Assembly: GCF_039555335.1 (NCBI RefSeq)
Contig: NC_092646.1
Span: 26,403,780-26,467,779, forward strand
Length of the DNA: 64,000 nucleotides
Origin: Amphiura filiformis
Lineage: Eukaryota; Echinodermata; Ophiuroidea; Amphilepidida; Amphiuridae
Direction: 5' to 3'
In this document: positions 34,882-45,529 of the stretch, in pieces
Numbering within the stretch: the first letter of the stretch is position 1
How the letters are laid out: each line of letters opens with the position of its first letter
Notes under the pieces: model-generated
What the model saw: only the letters and a program-made list of their open reading frames with translations
Databases searched by the model: none
Told to the model about the DNA's origin: nothing
Made by a program: the position numbers and the translations under genes

Positions 34882-36599
34882 AAAAATTGACTTTTTGGAC
34901 CAAAATTGAGTGTGAGGGCGCTCTTTTAGATTTGTCGCAAACCTTCTATGTTTTACTAGTTTTTAGTTTACTAAAGTAAAGAGGATCACAACCAAGGTCT
35001 GCTTAAGAAATTTGAGCCTTTTATCATGTTTTGTTTGCCCGTAGCACCCTTTTGAATGTTCCCTACATTAAATCCCTATTCAAATGCATAGAGGTCAATG
35101 AACTTTATTAGTGTAGCAACAAATAATTATTAAATTTTAATTGTCTAATTAACAAATACTGAGGCAATGAATGCTAAACATGATATCATTTAGCCGAGAT
35201 CAAGTACAGAAACAAGTAGAAAATAGAAATCCATCAATAATGTTTATTGAAGATCATGTGGCGGAGGATCACCATTGTACAGCATTGTGATCCTCCACCA
35301 CATGATCCTCCATCACATGAGCCACCCCTGACTAATTAAACTTAACGAGTTGCAGTAATTAGTACAAATGAAAATCATAAATTTGTGTTTCAGAAATTGA
35401 AAGGCCAATGTCTAAGGAACAAAATAGTACTAGACAAGCTCATAATAAACATCAAATAAATAAACGACATGCATGTAAACATGTCTTGATGAGTAAGAAT
35501 GCAACAGAGCCACCCTTTTTAGGTGCCCAGTATAAACAAGAAATGTCTTTAAAAAAGACAATGCCTCAAGAGATTCCAGCGGGCACCATTTGTTATTAGC
35601 TTATAAGATATACTTGAAATGCTAGCTTTAAGCCATCTTGCAATGGTAATAATTCTGTTGTATTTAATGTAGGAATACCTGCATGCCGGGTGGTAGTCCG
35701 AATAATCAGTCCCAAAACAAAATAGGCCTAGGCCTAGGCCCTATTCATTTACTGACATGATCGATGGACCCTGCATTTTTCAATACATTGATGCTGTAGC
35801 CTTCGTACTGAGGCTACACACAAGGAAACTAGGCTATAATCACGTATCATGAGCCCCGGATGATTATATATACTGTGTAGGAAATACAAAAAAATTGAAA
35901 TTTGGACACCAGAAACTTAAGGTTGAAAGTCAAAAAGTGTCAATTGGTACACCTTTATACAGCAAAAGTTATCATACAGTGATACTGATAGTAAGATTTT
36001 TTCAAATAAAATCTCTTTTCTGTAAAATTGATTGCTGTGCTGAAAAATGTTGCATAATGGGTACTTGCTTTTTTGTACAGGTATTCATTGTAAGGTACCA
36101 TCAATGATGGTCACAGAATTGGGAAAAATACATTTGCCCAAGTTAAATAATCACCTTTCTAAACAAAACAATTTCAATGTGAAATATCCTACTTGCAGGG
36201 TTGTCACCAGGACCAAAAAAAGTACTAAAAAGGCTACTTCGAAATTTGATGATCATACCTAGCATAGGCCTAGGACAGGCCTAGGCAAAACAACCCTTTT
36301 TTTTTTTCTAATAATTTCTCCGCAAGCGTCATTTATGTCGACAAATTGTTCACATATCCACAGCAGGGTTGCAAATATACCGTACCATAGGCCTATGTCA
36401 CTCAGAGTGCGACAATTTGTACAGATAAATTTATCACAACAGGTAATTTGGCCATTCGTCTGCATATTACTAAAAATAACGTCATTTATGTCGACAAATT
36501 GTTCGCAAATCCACCGGTTAGTTTTAAGGATATAATAATGGCATAAAATATGACAAATCATCAAAATAAATTTATAATGAATGCTTTTGTGGATATTTG
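34882..36599. other. Non-coding stretch before the Polinton-like element
   Basis: Apart from the hairpins at 34.8 and 35.25 kb, no gene is seen. A direct repeat GTCATTTATGTCGACAAATT occurs at about 36,327 and 36,480, with the sequence between them unassigned. Confidence 0.5.
35252..35307. repeat. 21-bp hairpin
   Basis: GATCATGTGGCGGAGGATCAC (35,252-35,272) is the near-exact inverse of 35,287-35,307, with one mismatch and a 14-base loop. A further GATCCTCCATCACATG copy follows immediately. Confidence 0.8.
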
Positions 36600-36619
36600 A
36601 GTAGTAATATAGCCTTTAG

Positions 36620-36860
36620 AGACGTCGCCACTTCCGGTTACGGGTCAAAGGTCAAACCAGGTCAAAGGTCAAAGGTCACTTCCGGATCGTGGGTCATGAG
36701 GTCACCCGGAAGTGGTCAAAGGTCAACAGGTGTCAAAGGTCAACCGGAAGTGCCGCCATTTTGAAAGGTCAACCGGAAATACCGCCATTTTGAAAAGGTC
36801 AACCGGAAATACCGCCATTTTGAAAAGGTCAACCGGAAATGCCGCCATTTTGAATCGAGA
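36620..36860 (+). promoter_or_regulatory. Left-arm cluster of ETS-, YY1- and DR1-like words
   Basis: Contains repeated CCGGAAGT or ACTTCCGG (ETS/GABP consensus), CCGCCATTTTG (inverse of the YY1 consensus CAAAATGGCGG) four times, and AGGTCAAAGGTCA direct repeats with 1-bp spacing (DR1 nuclear-receptor site). The right arm at about 38,825-39,055 holds the inverted copy. Motif identity is seen in the sequence; any binding is inference. Confidence 0.6.
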
Positions 36861-37159
36861 AAAAATTTCCAAAAAAAATTCCCCCAAAAAAATTCAAAAA
36901 AAAACACAAAAAAAAATTTCAAAAAAAAATTTCAAAAAAAAAAATTCAAAAAAATTTTCAAAAAAATTTCAAAAAATTTTCCAAAAAAATTTTCTCATGT
37001 ATATTCGCGAGCTAGCTCATGCATATATAAATATTAATGAGGGGGCGTGGCTAATTAGCATATCTGAATATTAATGAGGGGCATTTCCGGTTAACCTTTT
37101 CAAAATGGCTGTATTTCCGGTTGACCTTTGACCCGGACAGGACCTCGTGACCTTTGACG

Positions 37160-37472
37160 AACAAGTGAGTAGTGCAATGAGCGAATGAGCAGCAAAATGA
37201 GCGAATGAGCAAGAAAATGGGTCAATGAGCAGCGAAATGAGCAAATGAGCAGGGAAATGAGCAAATGAGCAGGGAAATGAGTCAATGAGCACGTAAAATG
37301 AGCAAATGAGCAGTGAAATGAGCAGTGAAATGAGCAAATGAGCAGTGAAATGAGCAAATGAGCAGTGAAATGAGCAAATGAGCAGTGAAAAGAGCAAATG
37401 AGCAATGAAATGAGCAGCGAAATGAGTCAAAGAGCAGTGAAATGAGCAAATGAGCAGCGAAATGAGTCAAAG
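37160..37472 (+). repeat. Minisatellite in left arm (GAGCAAATGAGCAGTGAAAT)
   Basis: Many ~19-bp units of GAGCAAATGAGCAGNGAAAT. An inverted array (ATTTCACTGCTCATTTGCTC-like) lies at 38,212-38,410, flanking the cargo gene. Open frames of MLICSFHCSFAHF type in this stretch are repeat artefacts. Confidence 0.92.
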
Positions 37473-37478
37473 AGCAGG

Positions 37479-37489
37479 TTATAAAAAGG
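37479..37489 (+). promoter_or_regulatory. TATA box of the zinc-finger cargo gene
   Basis: TTATAAAAAGG, immediately after the minisatellite and 68 bp upstream of the ATG at 37,547. The spacing predicts transcription starting near 37,510, which would give a very short leader. Confidence 0.65.
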
Positions 37490-37546
37490 TCGGTTTCACC
37501 TCGTTCTTGTCATTTGGAGATCAACTCTCGAGGAGTCGACGCATGC

Positions 37547-38127
37547 ATGGCTTCTATTTCAGCGTTCAAACCCCACTCTTGTCACGCGTGCGACAAACAT
37601 TTCGATCGATCATTCAACTTGAGGAGACACGTGAAAATGATGCACGGCGAAGAGGAGGAACGCTCCGAGACGGACGATTCCGAACCCGAAAATTCGGGGA
37701 CGGATGATTCCGAGCGGGGAAGCGCGACATCCGGAGAAGATAGCGACGTGGAGTTGGAGGATAATGTCACGTATCGAGAATGGCTTAAACGGGCCAGAGT
37801 TGCTACTCGCGAGATGAGGACCCAAAAATACGAAAAGTACGTCAACGAAGGTATGGCTGAAGACCTGGCCGGGGAAAAGGCTAATATGAAGACTGTATGG
37901 GCCGTTAAACGAGATTTTTTGACAGCTACGGGACATTTTTGGCACATAACGTCCATTTGAAATATGACGAAACTCATCAGGATATCGTGATCGACCTAGA
38001 AGAGAAGACGGATAAAGGCATGGACGTAGGCAAAGCGGTGAAAATAACGTTGGCTAAACATCGATCTCAATTCACAGGGCTTTTCCAACAGGACGAAGAG
38101 GATGACGAGATGGAAAGCGATGATTAA
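37547..38127 (+). pseudogene. C2H2 zinc-finger/acidic protein gene of the Polinton-like element, one frameshift
   Basis: The start chosen is ATG 37,547 (context GCATGCATGG; peptide MASISAFKPHSCHACDKHF). A single C2H2 finger, C-x2-C-x12-H-x4-H, ends at HVKMMH. It is followed by an acidic serine/aspartate-rich stretch (ERSETDDSEPENSGTDDSE), then a conserved-looking helical region TYREWLKRARVATREMRTQK and YEKYVNEGMAEDLAGEKANM. The first frame stops at 37,960. The -1 frame is open from the T6 run at 37,915-37,920 and runs to a stop at 38,125-38,127 with a very acidic C-terminus (QQDEEDDEMESDD). This is either a one-base loss in the T run, a base-calling error, or -1 frameshifting at T_TTT_TTG. 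About 193 codons in total. Function unknown; the finger suggests binding to DNA or protein. Confidence 0.7.
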
Positions 38128-38163
38128 AGCGCGTTAATCGACCGCTCTTTTCTGGAAGTTGCT

Positions 38164-38169
38164 AATAAA
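38164..38169 (+). terminator. AATAAA polyadenylation signal of the zinc-finger gene
   Basis: AATAAA lies 37 bp after the stop codon at 38,127. Together with the TATA box it outlines a complete compact transcription unit of about 0.7 kb. Confidence 0.65.
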
Positions 38170-38519
38170 AGTTTTAAAAGAAGATAGAATCTTACGTTTG
38201 TTTATTTCATTTTTCATGCTCATTGACTCCTTTCCATGCTCATTTCACTGCTCATTTGCTCATTTCCATGCTCATTTGCTCATTACCCTGCTCATTTGCT
38301 CATTTCGATGCTCATTTGCTCATTTCATTGCTCATTCACTCATTTCCCTGCTCATTCGCTCATTTCACTGCTCATTCACTCATTTTCACTGCTCATTCAC
38401 TCATTTCACCGTCCCTAAATATTAACGTCCCTAAATATTAACATCCCTTATTTACATTCGCTCATTCATATTCATCTGTGGCAATTAGCCACGTCCTCAT
38501 GATTTTTTTCCCAAATTGT

Positions 38520-38554
38520 TTTGAATTTTTTTTTTTTTTGAAATTTTTTTTTTT

Positions 38555-38616
<62 letters not shown>

Positions 38617-38634
38617 TTTTTTTTTTTGAAATTT

Positions 38635-38700
<66 letters not shown>

Positions 38701-38830
38701 GAAAATTTTTTTGGAAAATTTTTTTGAAAATTTTTTTTTTGAAAATTTTTTGAATTTTTTTTTTTTGATATTGTTTTTTTTGAAATTTTTTTTTGGGGAA
38801 TTTTTTGTGGAAATTTTTTCTCGATTCAAA
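38520..38830. repeat. Poly(T) tract in right arm
   Basis: Nearly continuous T of over 200 bases with a few A and G. The left arm has a shorter, interrupted A-rich equivalent at about 36,855-36,990. Open frames of poly-Phe or poly-Lys here are artefacts. Confidence 0.92.
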
Positions 38831-39344
38831 ATGGCGGCATTTCCGGTTGACCTTTTCAAAATGGCGGTATTTCCGGTTGACCTTTTCAAAATGGCGGTAT
38901 TTCCGGTTGACCTTTCAAAATGGCGGCACTTCCGGTTGACCTTTGACACCCGTTGACCTTTGACCACTTCCGGGTGACCTCATGACCCACGATCCGGAAG
39001 TGACCTTTGACCTTTGACCTGGTTTGACCTTTGACCCGTAACCGGAAGTGGCGACGTCTCTAAAGGCTATATTACTACTTATTTGCTAATACAATATATA
39101 CATCTGACATGTGTAGATGATTTATGTCTTCAGTAGGAATTCGGCTGAGGGAATTCCAATTGAATGAACTTTCAATAGCGTGACGAATTTTTGCGTACAC
39201 TGCGCGATATACGCCAGCGTGTGCGATTGTGTGTGAGTATCGCGGAAGTGAATCCAACCATGCCAACGCACTCATAGACATACCACCTAGACCTATGAGT
39301 GCCCATCCCTAACCAGGGCAGTAGGTGAAGCCACGCATCCAAGG

Positions 39345-41844
39345 GGCTTTTATCTAACACACGCGTCGCGTCACGTCACGTCACGTCACGTCGTGTCACG
39401 TCGCGTCACGTCACGTCACGTCGCGTCACGTTGAAATGTTATCAAAAGTTCATAATAAATTATTAACTCCACAATTACCCTTATCTCCCTACGTGATAAA
39501 TAGTCCGTGAAATAGTCCATGGAATTCCAGCTTTTCATCAATGCCGCAAAGCCGGGCGCAAAGCACAGCAAAGCTTCAATGAATAAAATAATCGGGATTG
39601 CTGGAACTACTTTTAAACCACAGCCCGTATCCTAGTTTAGTGTAGCCTCTTTTGCAGGCGGTGCGTTTTCGCTTTTCTCAAACTATGAGTGTGATAAAAA
39701 CACGAGTAGCCTGCGACGGAGGCTACGTACAGTGCGCAAACCACTAAATAATGCTCCCACTGAAACACACGTGAAAATGGCCTATCAAAACAAAATAAGC
39801 TACCTCATTCGCGTGTTTCAGACTTATAAAACACGTTAGCCATTTTTGCAGAATCTGTGAGGTATATGATGCGGTATTATTTGGTCTTCTTTGATGGCGG
39901 TGTAAATAGCTGGTCATATAATTCGCAGTAGGGGATATTTGCTCTCGTCTCGGTTGTCTTTTGCTCCTTTTTTTGCATTTGGCAACAAATGTTGCCAAAT
40001 GCTTTCTTTCACCCGCATTTCTTTCTTCTGGCAACATTTCAAATCGCTATAACATCCACATACTAAGTTGGATTTAACCAAACTTGGTCAGAATGACCAC
40101 TGACCACTCCCATTTATGGTTTGTACCCCAATTTGACCTTTGACCTTGATTATATAGTTGAAAATGTGATTTTTTTTTTTTTTTTATACTAAGGCTTCTA
40201 GACGATTAAGCCGATTTCCACCAAAATATTTTAGAAGAATCCCCTACTCATGCTTCATATAGGATGTACACAAATAAGGGGTCAAAGGTCATTTTTCTTC
40301 TTTCTGGCAACATTTCAAAATGAGTCTAGCACCCGTATACTACATCGGATTTTGACCAGGCTTGGTCACAATAATCACTGACCACCCCCATTAATGTTGT
40401 GTGACCATGACCCTAATTTGACCTTTGACCTACTCATCGTGGTTTAAAGCTGGTAGGACCTACATTTCGTCGGTCGCAACACATAGTGGCGTACGTGAAG
40501 GACAAAATACGTTTCACAGCAAACCGTTTTTGAAGGATATGCTGCTAGAAACGGGGTCTATACTTCTCCACTGTTATCTCTCAGTGTCCCGATTCCATTT
40601 GAAATTGAAGTTTAAGGTTCAAGCTACTAAAATGTGTCTTTAATAGTTAACAAGGAATAACTGTTATAGGATAATAGTTAGCTCTAAAGCTATACGCCAC
40701 TATGTGAAACGGAATATTTAGAAAATCACTCTACGCCACTATGTGTTGCGACCGACGATTTGTATAGGCCAAGTAAAATTAATAAGGAATATTTTTTCAT
40801 ACAAATACAAGTAAATATTTTGCCATAGAAAAAAGTCATTTTTTAAATAAATGATCGTGTCTGGAAATTCATGGAAGGTAAAATCGCGAATCTGTTTGCC
40901 CTTTTACGTGCATTTCGATGGGGCTTATTTGGTGGTGTGCGGCCGTCAGCAATCGCCACACACTCAAACTTGCCAACGTTAACCGAATTTCATCTATGCA
41001 AATGAGCAAAAGCACTACTACTAAATAAGTAATGACTATCACATGCTCAAAACCAGCCAATCACGTGCGTGAGATTGGTCACTTTTTGGCAGAATTTCAT
41101 GAGAAAAACCATCATGAATATTGCTTGCGAACAAGGAAATGCACGACCGAGCAATGTAAACAAGAGCATGACTGCATGAAACAAACTTGCATTTACGCTA
41201 AACTAATTCCTTCTTTACCATAACAAATTTTTTAATCAAGTTACGAAAGGATGAAATTTAAGCTTCTATGACACTCACAAATTTTGTGTGTTTTCATGCT
41301 GGTAAAAAGTCATTTTTCAAACAGCTATAACTTCCGTTCGGTAGCATGTATTCCCATTCTGAAAACTGTAGTGACAGCCCGCCATCTTTAATTTTCCGAA
41401 AATCATCAATCGGCACTTTCCGGATCTTCATAAAAGCTTGTTTTCATTCATAAATCCACCTCGGCTTTTTCCGATGGCTGCCGAATCTGGTCATGTGCTG
41501 GGCTCATGAATAATTAATTAGGTGGACTGGCTGGTTTCAATTGGGGTCGTGCATTGGCGCCATTGCCGGTCCATGTAATTTGGTTCCCGGTAGCTTCTAT
41601 TGCAAAATCCTGCAGTGGCAATGGGGCAAGTTTGATTGTTCGCCACGCCGATAACCATTTCACTGTGGGCCTGGGATACTGACGGGTTCGATGCGGAAAC
41701 ACCCCGGGAAAAACTAAACGAAATCGTGAACTGAATCCGTATGACTTGTTTGTAACTTTTAAGAAGATATCAACGTGACGTGACGCGACGCGACGTGACG
41801 TGACGTGACGTGACGTGACGCGACGCGTGTGTTAGACAAAAGCC
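39345..41844. mobile_element. 2,500-bp TIR element with (TCACG)n ends and 9-bp duplication
   Basis: Left end GGCTTTTATCTAACACACGC and right end GCGTGTGTTAGACAAAAGCC are inverted copies. Each continues into a TCACG/CGTGA pentamer array of 50-80 bp. Flanked by the perfect 9-bp duplication CATCCAAGG (39,336-39,344 and 41,845-41,853), which fits Mutator-like transposition (9 bp); an 8-bp mechanism with a chance ninth base is also possible. No transposase found. The inside holds a ~276-bp-spaced duplication (40,028 and 40,304) and a nested inverted-repeat element at 40,468. Confidence 0.88.
40468..40757. mobile_element. Nested 290-bp element with perfect 26-bp inverted ends
   Basis: 40,468-40,493 (CGTCGGTCGCAACACATAGT...) and 40,732-40,757 are exact reverse complements. 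A third partial copy (TACGCCACTATGTG) is at 40,693. It lies wholly inside the 2,500-bp element. Confidence 0.8.
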
Positions 41845-41853
41845 CATCCAAGG

Positions 41854-43080
41854 TGATTTTGGTCGGTTGGTCGGACGCGGAGAAAAAAAGCGTTCATATC
41901 TGGAGAGAAAGACGCGCTTTGCGTGATTGCTGCGCCATTATCACTCGTGTTAAATGCAACATGTTCTGTACACGCGACTGGAGAGAAAGGCGCGCTGGTT
42001 TGTGTGATTCCAGCGCCATTATCGCTCGCATCAAATACAACATGTTCCGTAGACGCGAACATATCTGCTTGCTTGCGCCCAGGTATGCGTCCGTGTCAAA
42101 GTCGTTGCTAAGCAGTGTCCGCTTCACTACGCGAGTCAAAGTCACTGGTCTAGGTGCTCGTTTGTCTGGGAATGCACTCGTGATTGGTTAGCATTGTATC
42201 CAAGGTCGTGCGTTCGCGTTGTAGTTTGAAATACGCGATATACGATCGCGGTTGGATCGAGTGCAGCTGTTGAAACCTGCGTTCATTCAAAAGTCTCAGC
42301 CTCCGGTTGTAGTAAGGCCAAATTGGTCAAGCTGGGAGATTCCACGTTTGTTGATAGAAAGACAGCTTAGGCTAATAGAAATTGGCACTCCATTCGTGGT
42401 GGATAATAATACAGTTTAAAACATGTAGGCCTAGCCTATGTCCGGCACTTAGGCAGGGTGATTCTTTGTTGGATTATTTTATTTGATCCTATTTGTGACC
42501 TATTTCCTTTTCTCACAAGTCTGAAACATCGATTCGTAGTACCGTCCATGCGAACTTGGATGTAAGCTTAAGCGAGTTTAGGCCTACACGTTGACGCAAA
42601 TTCAAGAAAGTAGAAAACTTGGAAGTATGACTACATGTAGGCTATATCCCGGGATTATATCTGCCTCTGTATTTTGCAAACTAAAACAAGAATAGGGCCT
42701 ACTCTATTAAATAAATACGAGAATGAGAGTAGGCCTATGACTGAATTAAGTTAGATGCCAAGTCAAGACACTGAAACTGATATCGTAAAAGTCACAACGG
42801 CGCTTGCACAAAGTTATGAATGAATGCCGTACAATGGTTTACTCATCACATGTATATCGCCATGGTCGGGGCACGTATGTAGGGCTATTTGCATGCTTGT
42901 CATGGGTCGACCTGGCTAAAAATCCTGGCGTTTGCGGGCCGAATGTGGCAACCCAAAATTTACGGTCGACCTGGGAGAAACCGATTTACAATAACTTAGG
43001 TGGTCTATCGTGTGCGATACGCTATTTTTGGTCGACCTGGGATTTTTTTCTCCCAGCTTGACCCAAAACGCTGTAGTAAG
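41854..43080. other. Non-coding stretch with repeated GGTCGACCTGG words
   Basis: No gene recognised. 41,900-42,065 holds two diverged copies of a ~75-bp segment (CTGGAGAGAAAG.CGCGCT...CGCCATTATC). GGTCGACCTGG occurs three times in 42,900-43,040. GGTCAAGCTGGGAGA near 42,326 is the inverse of TCTCCCAGCTTGACC near 43,050, which may mark another TIR element. Confidence 0.5.
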
Positions 43081-43082
43081 TA

Positions 43083-43524
43083 GGTATGCCAGGTGAATTC
43101 AAATTTGCCATCAAACTGCATCATTTTATATATCAAATTAAAGCCCTTGAGTAAAGAAAGCCAAAACTGAAAACCTTTTTTTCATAGCACTTTCCATAGT
43201 AAAGTTACATCTTGTCAAAGATTGACTTTCATCAAAAAAGATTCATCTAGCAAAATTCCCGGTGGTGTTTCTAGATCTTAGACCTCATGTTGATAGCAGC
43301 TTTTTTAATGGAACTGCTATCAAAATCCCTCTAAAATTCCATGTGCGAGTGACTTATCACCATAAAAAATCATATATTTGGGTTAAGTGAAGTATAGACA
43401 ACATATTTATGTAGGTTTCCTTGACCGGCCAGTTCTTTTATATTTCTATGTAAATATATGTATTGTGTTCTAGGCGAATTTGGCTGACTAGCAAATGTGT
43501 TAACTAAGGTTTGCCTGGCATACC
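43083..43524 (+). mobile_element. TA-flanked TIR element, family F copy 1 (442 bp)
   Basis: Ends GGTATGCCAGG and CCTGGCATACC, flanked by TA. The inside (GCATCATTTTATATATCAAATT, CTTTGACA...GACTTTCATCA) is shared with 54,670-55,150 and 55,158-55,990. This copy appears uninterrupted and serves as a reference for the nested insertion at 55,319. Confidence 0.8.
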
Positions 43525-44008
43525 TATAGTAACGCTACAAATTTCAAATGTTTGAGGACTTGTTCTCATTGCTTAGGCTACCAGGGGTACCTGTATTTTC
43601 CCGGTATTTTCACATCATATTTTGTGGTCAAAATGATTACAAATGTGTAAATTTGCAATCATTTCGTCGTGTGTACGGCGATACTCTCGAAGAGAGGAAT
43701 GTACTCACCGGTAGAAGAAGAAGAAGAACGTTGTGAGTGCTACTACTTCAATAGTGAAACAGTTGACGCGAATTTCTCCAACATGTCGAATGCTAATTTA
43801 TGCACCCTTATCAGCAAAAATACAGCTGATTTAGCCAAAGTGAACATGAAGTCATCGGTTATAATATTTTCCTAGCATATTGAGCTAACACCACAGCTAC
43901 TTGGTTTTTACAATATACTAGTATTAAAATAAAGAAAATCAGTAAAGCTTAACCCATCGAGCGATGCTTTAAAACCGGAGACAGCCTGAGACGAATATAC
44001 CTAGTATA

Positions 44009-45529
44009 GGGAGACCGGGGCAAAGTGGAACACATTTTTTTTTTGGCCCAATCAGGATTACGAAGGAAGGCAAGGCAAAATTTAAGGTTTACAAGATACA
44101 TATTTGGTGCATACGCACCAATATGAACCTCGCGCCAATCGGGCCGTCTTCACGTACCAGAGGTAAAGTTTGACATATCGCACGACTCTGGGATATTTGG
44201 TTAAAAGGATAGAGGGTTAAGTGCACAAAGTACAAAAAAGTAACTATATCTCATTAACAATGATCCTATAGATATGCGACCACTGACTTTTTTTGTTCCT
44301 TATGACCAGAGGAAAAGTTTGACATATCGCACAACTCTGTGGTATATTTGGTTAACAAGATAGAGGGTTAAATGCACAAAGTAGAAAAAGTGACTATATC
44401 TCATTAACCAATAATCCTACAGATATGCGACCACTGACTTTTTTGTTCCTTATGACCAGAGGAAAAGTATGACATATCGCACGACTCTGTGGTATATTTG
44501 GTTAAAAAGATAGAGGGCTAAATGCACAAAGTAGAAAAAAGTGACTATATCTCATAAACCAATGATCCTACAGAAATGCGACCACTGACTTTTTTGTTCC
44601 TTATGACCAGAGGAAAAGTTTGACATATCGCACGACTCTGTGGTATATTTGGTTAAAAAGATAGAGGGTTAAATGCACAAAGTAGAAAAAAGTGACTATA
44701 TCTCATCAACCAATGATCCTACTGACCACTGACTTTTTTGTTCCTTATGACCAGAGGAAAAGTTTGACATATCGCACGACTCTGTGGTATATTTGGTTAA
44801 AAAGATAGAGGGTTAAATGCACAAAGTAGAAAAAGTGACTATATCTCGTTAACCAATGATCCTACAGATATGCGACCACTGACTTTTTTGTTCCTTATGA
44901 CCAGAGGAAAAGTATGACATATCGCACGACTCTGTGGTATATTTGGTTAAAAAGATAGAGGGCTAAATGCACAAAGTAGAAAAAAGTGACTATATCTCAT
45001 AAACCAATGATCCTACAGAAATGCGACCACTGACTTTTTTGTTCCTTATGACCAGAGGAAACGTTTGACATATCGCACGACTCTGTGGTATATTTGGTTA
45101 AAAAGATAGAGGGTTAAATGCACAAAGTAGAAAAAGTGACTATATCTCGTTAACCAATGATCCTACAGATATGCGACCACTGACTTTTTTGTTCCTTATG
45201 ACCAGAGGAAAAGTATGACATATCGCACGACTCTGTGGTATATTTGGTTAACAAGATAGAGGGTTAAATGCACAAAGTAGAAAAAAGTGACTATATCTCA
45301 TCAACCAATGATCCTACAGAGATGTGACCACTGACTTTTTTGTTCTTTATGACCAGAGGAAAAGTTTGACATATCGCACGACTCTGTGGGATATTTGGTT
45401 AAAAAGATAGAGGGTTAAGTACACAAAGTACAAAAAGGATGCAGCCAAAGATAGGAGCTTGTAGTCACCTGCTCCGCAGCCGACTGATGATTCCGCTTTG
45501 CCCCGTGTTCCACTTTGCCCCGATCTCCC
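44009..45529. mobile_element. TA-flanked TIR element carrying a 150-bp satellite
   Basis: Ends GGGAGACCGGGGCAAAGTGG and the inverse of GGGAGATCGGGGCAAAGTGG, each flanked by TA. Just outside, CAGCCTGAGACGAATAT (43,982) and ATATTCGTCTCAGGCTG (45,533-45,549) are also inverted, so either the true ends lie further out or it sits inside another palindromic element. Confidence 0.75.
44140..45437 (+). repeat. 150-bp tandem satellite, eight units
   Basis: The word CCTTATGACCAGAGG recurs at 44,298, 44,448, 44,599, 44,743, 44,893, 45,044, 45,194 and (CTTTATGACC) 45,345, a period of 150-151 bp with one 144-bp step. Alternate units share variants (AAAGTATGAC against AAAGTTTGAC), suggesting a two-unit higher-order pattern. 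No coding. Confidence 0.93.

Larger units (their letters stand above)
36600..39079 (+). mobile_element. Miniature Polinton/Maverick-like element with one cargo gene
   Basis: 2,480 bp. The ends are inverted copies starting AGTAGTAATATAGCCTTTAG and are flanked by the 6-bp duplication TATTTG (36,594-36,599 and 39,080-39,085). The first ~265 bp of the two arms differ at one or very few positions. Further in, both arms carry A/T homopolymer tracts and inverted minisatellite arrays, so the arms reach ~0.9 kb. AG ends, long arms and a 6-bp duplication are the Polinton signature. Autonomous Polintons are 15-20 kb and encode DNA polymerase B, integrase, ATPase, protease and capsid proteins; none are here. 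Only a zinc-finger gene occupies the centre. High arm identity suggests a young insertion. Confidence 0.8.

Noticed and set aside
37071..37470. Open frames rich in LLICSFHCSF
   Set aside because: Translation of the ~19-bp minisatellite; not a protein.
37582..37977. 131-codon minus-strand open frame opposite the zinc-finger gene
   Set aside because: Shadow frame of the plus-strand gene, which has the C2H2 motif, TATA box and polyadenylation signal.
38478..38967. Poly-Phe and poly-Lys open frames
   Set aside because: Translation of the poly(T)/poly(A) tract and arm repeats of the Polinton-like element.
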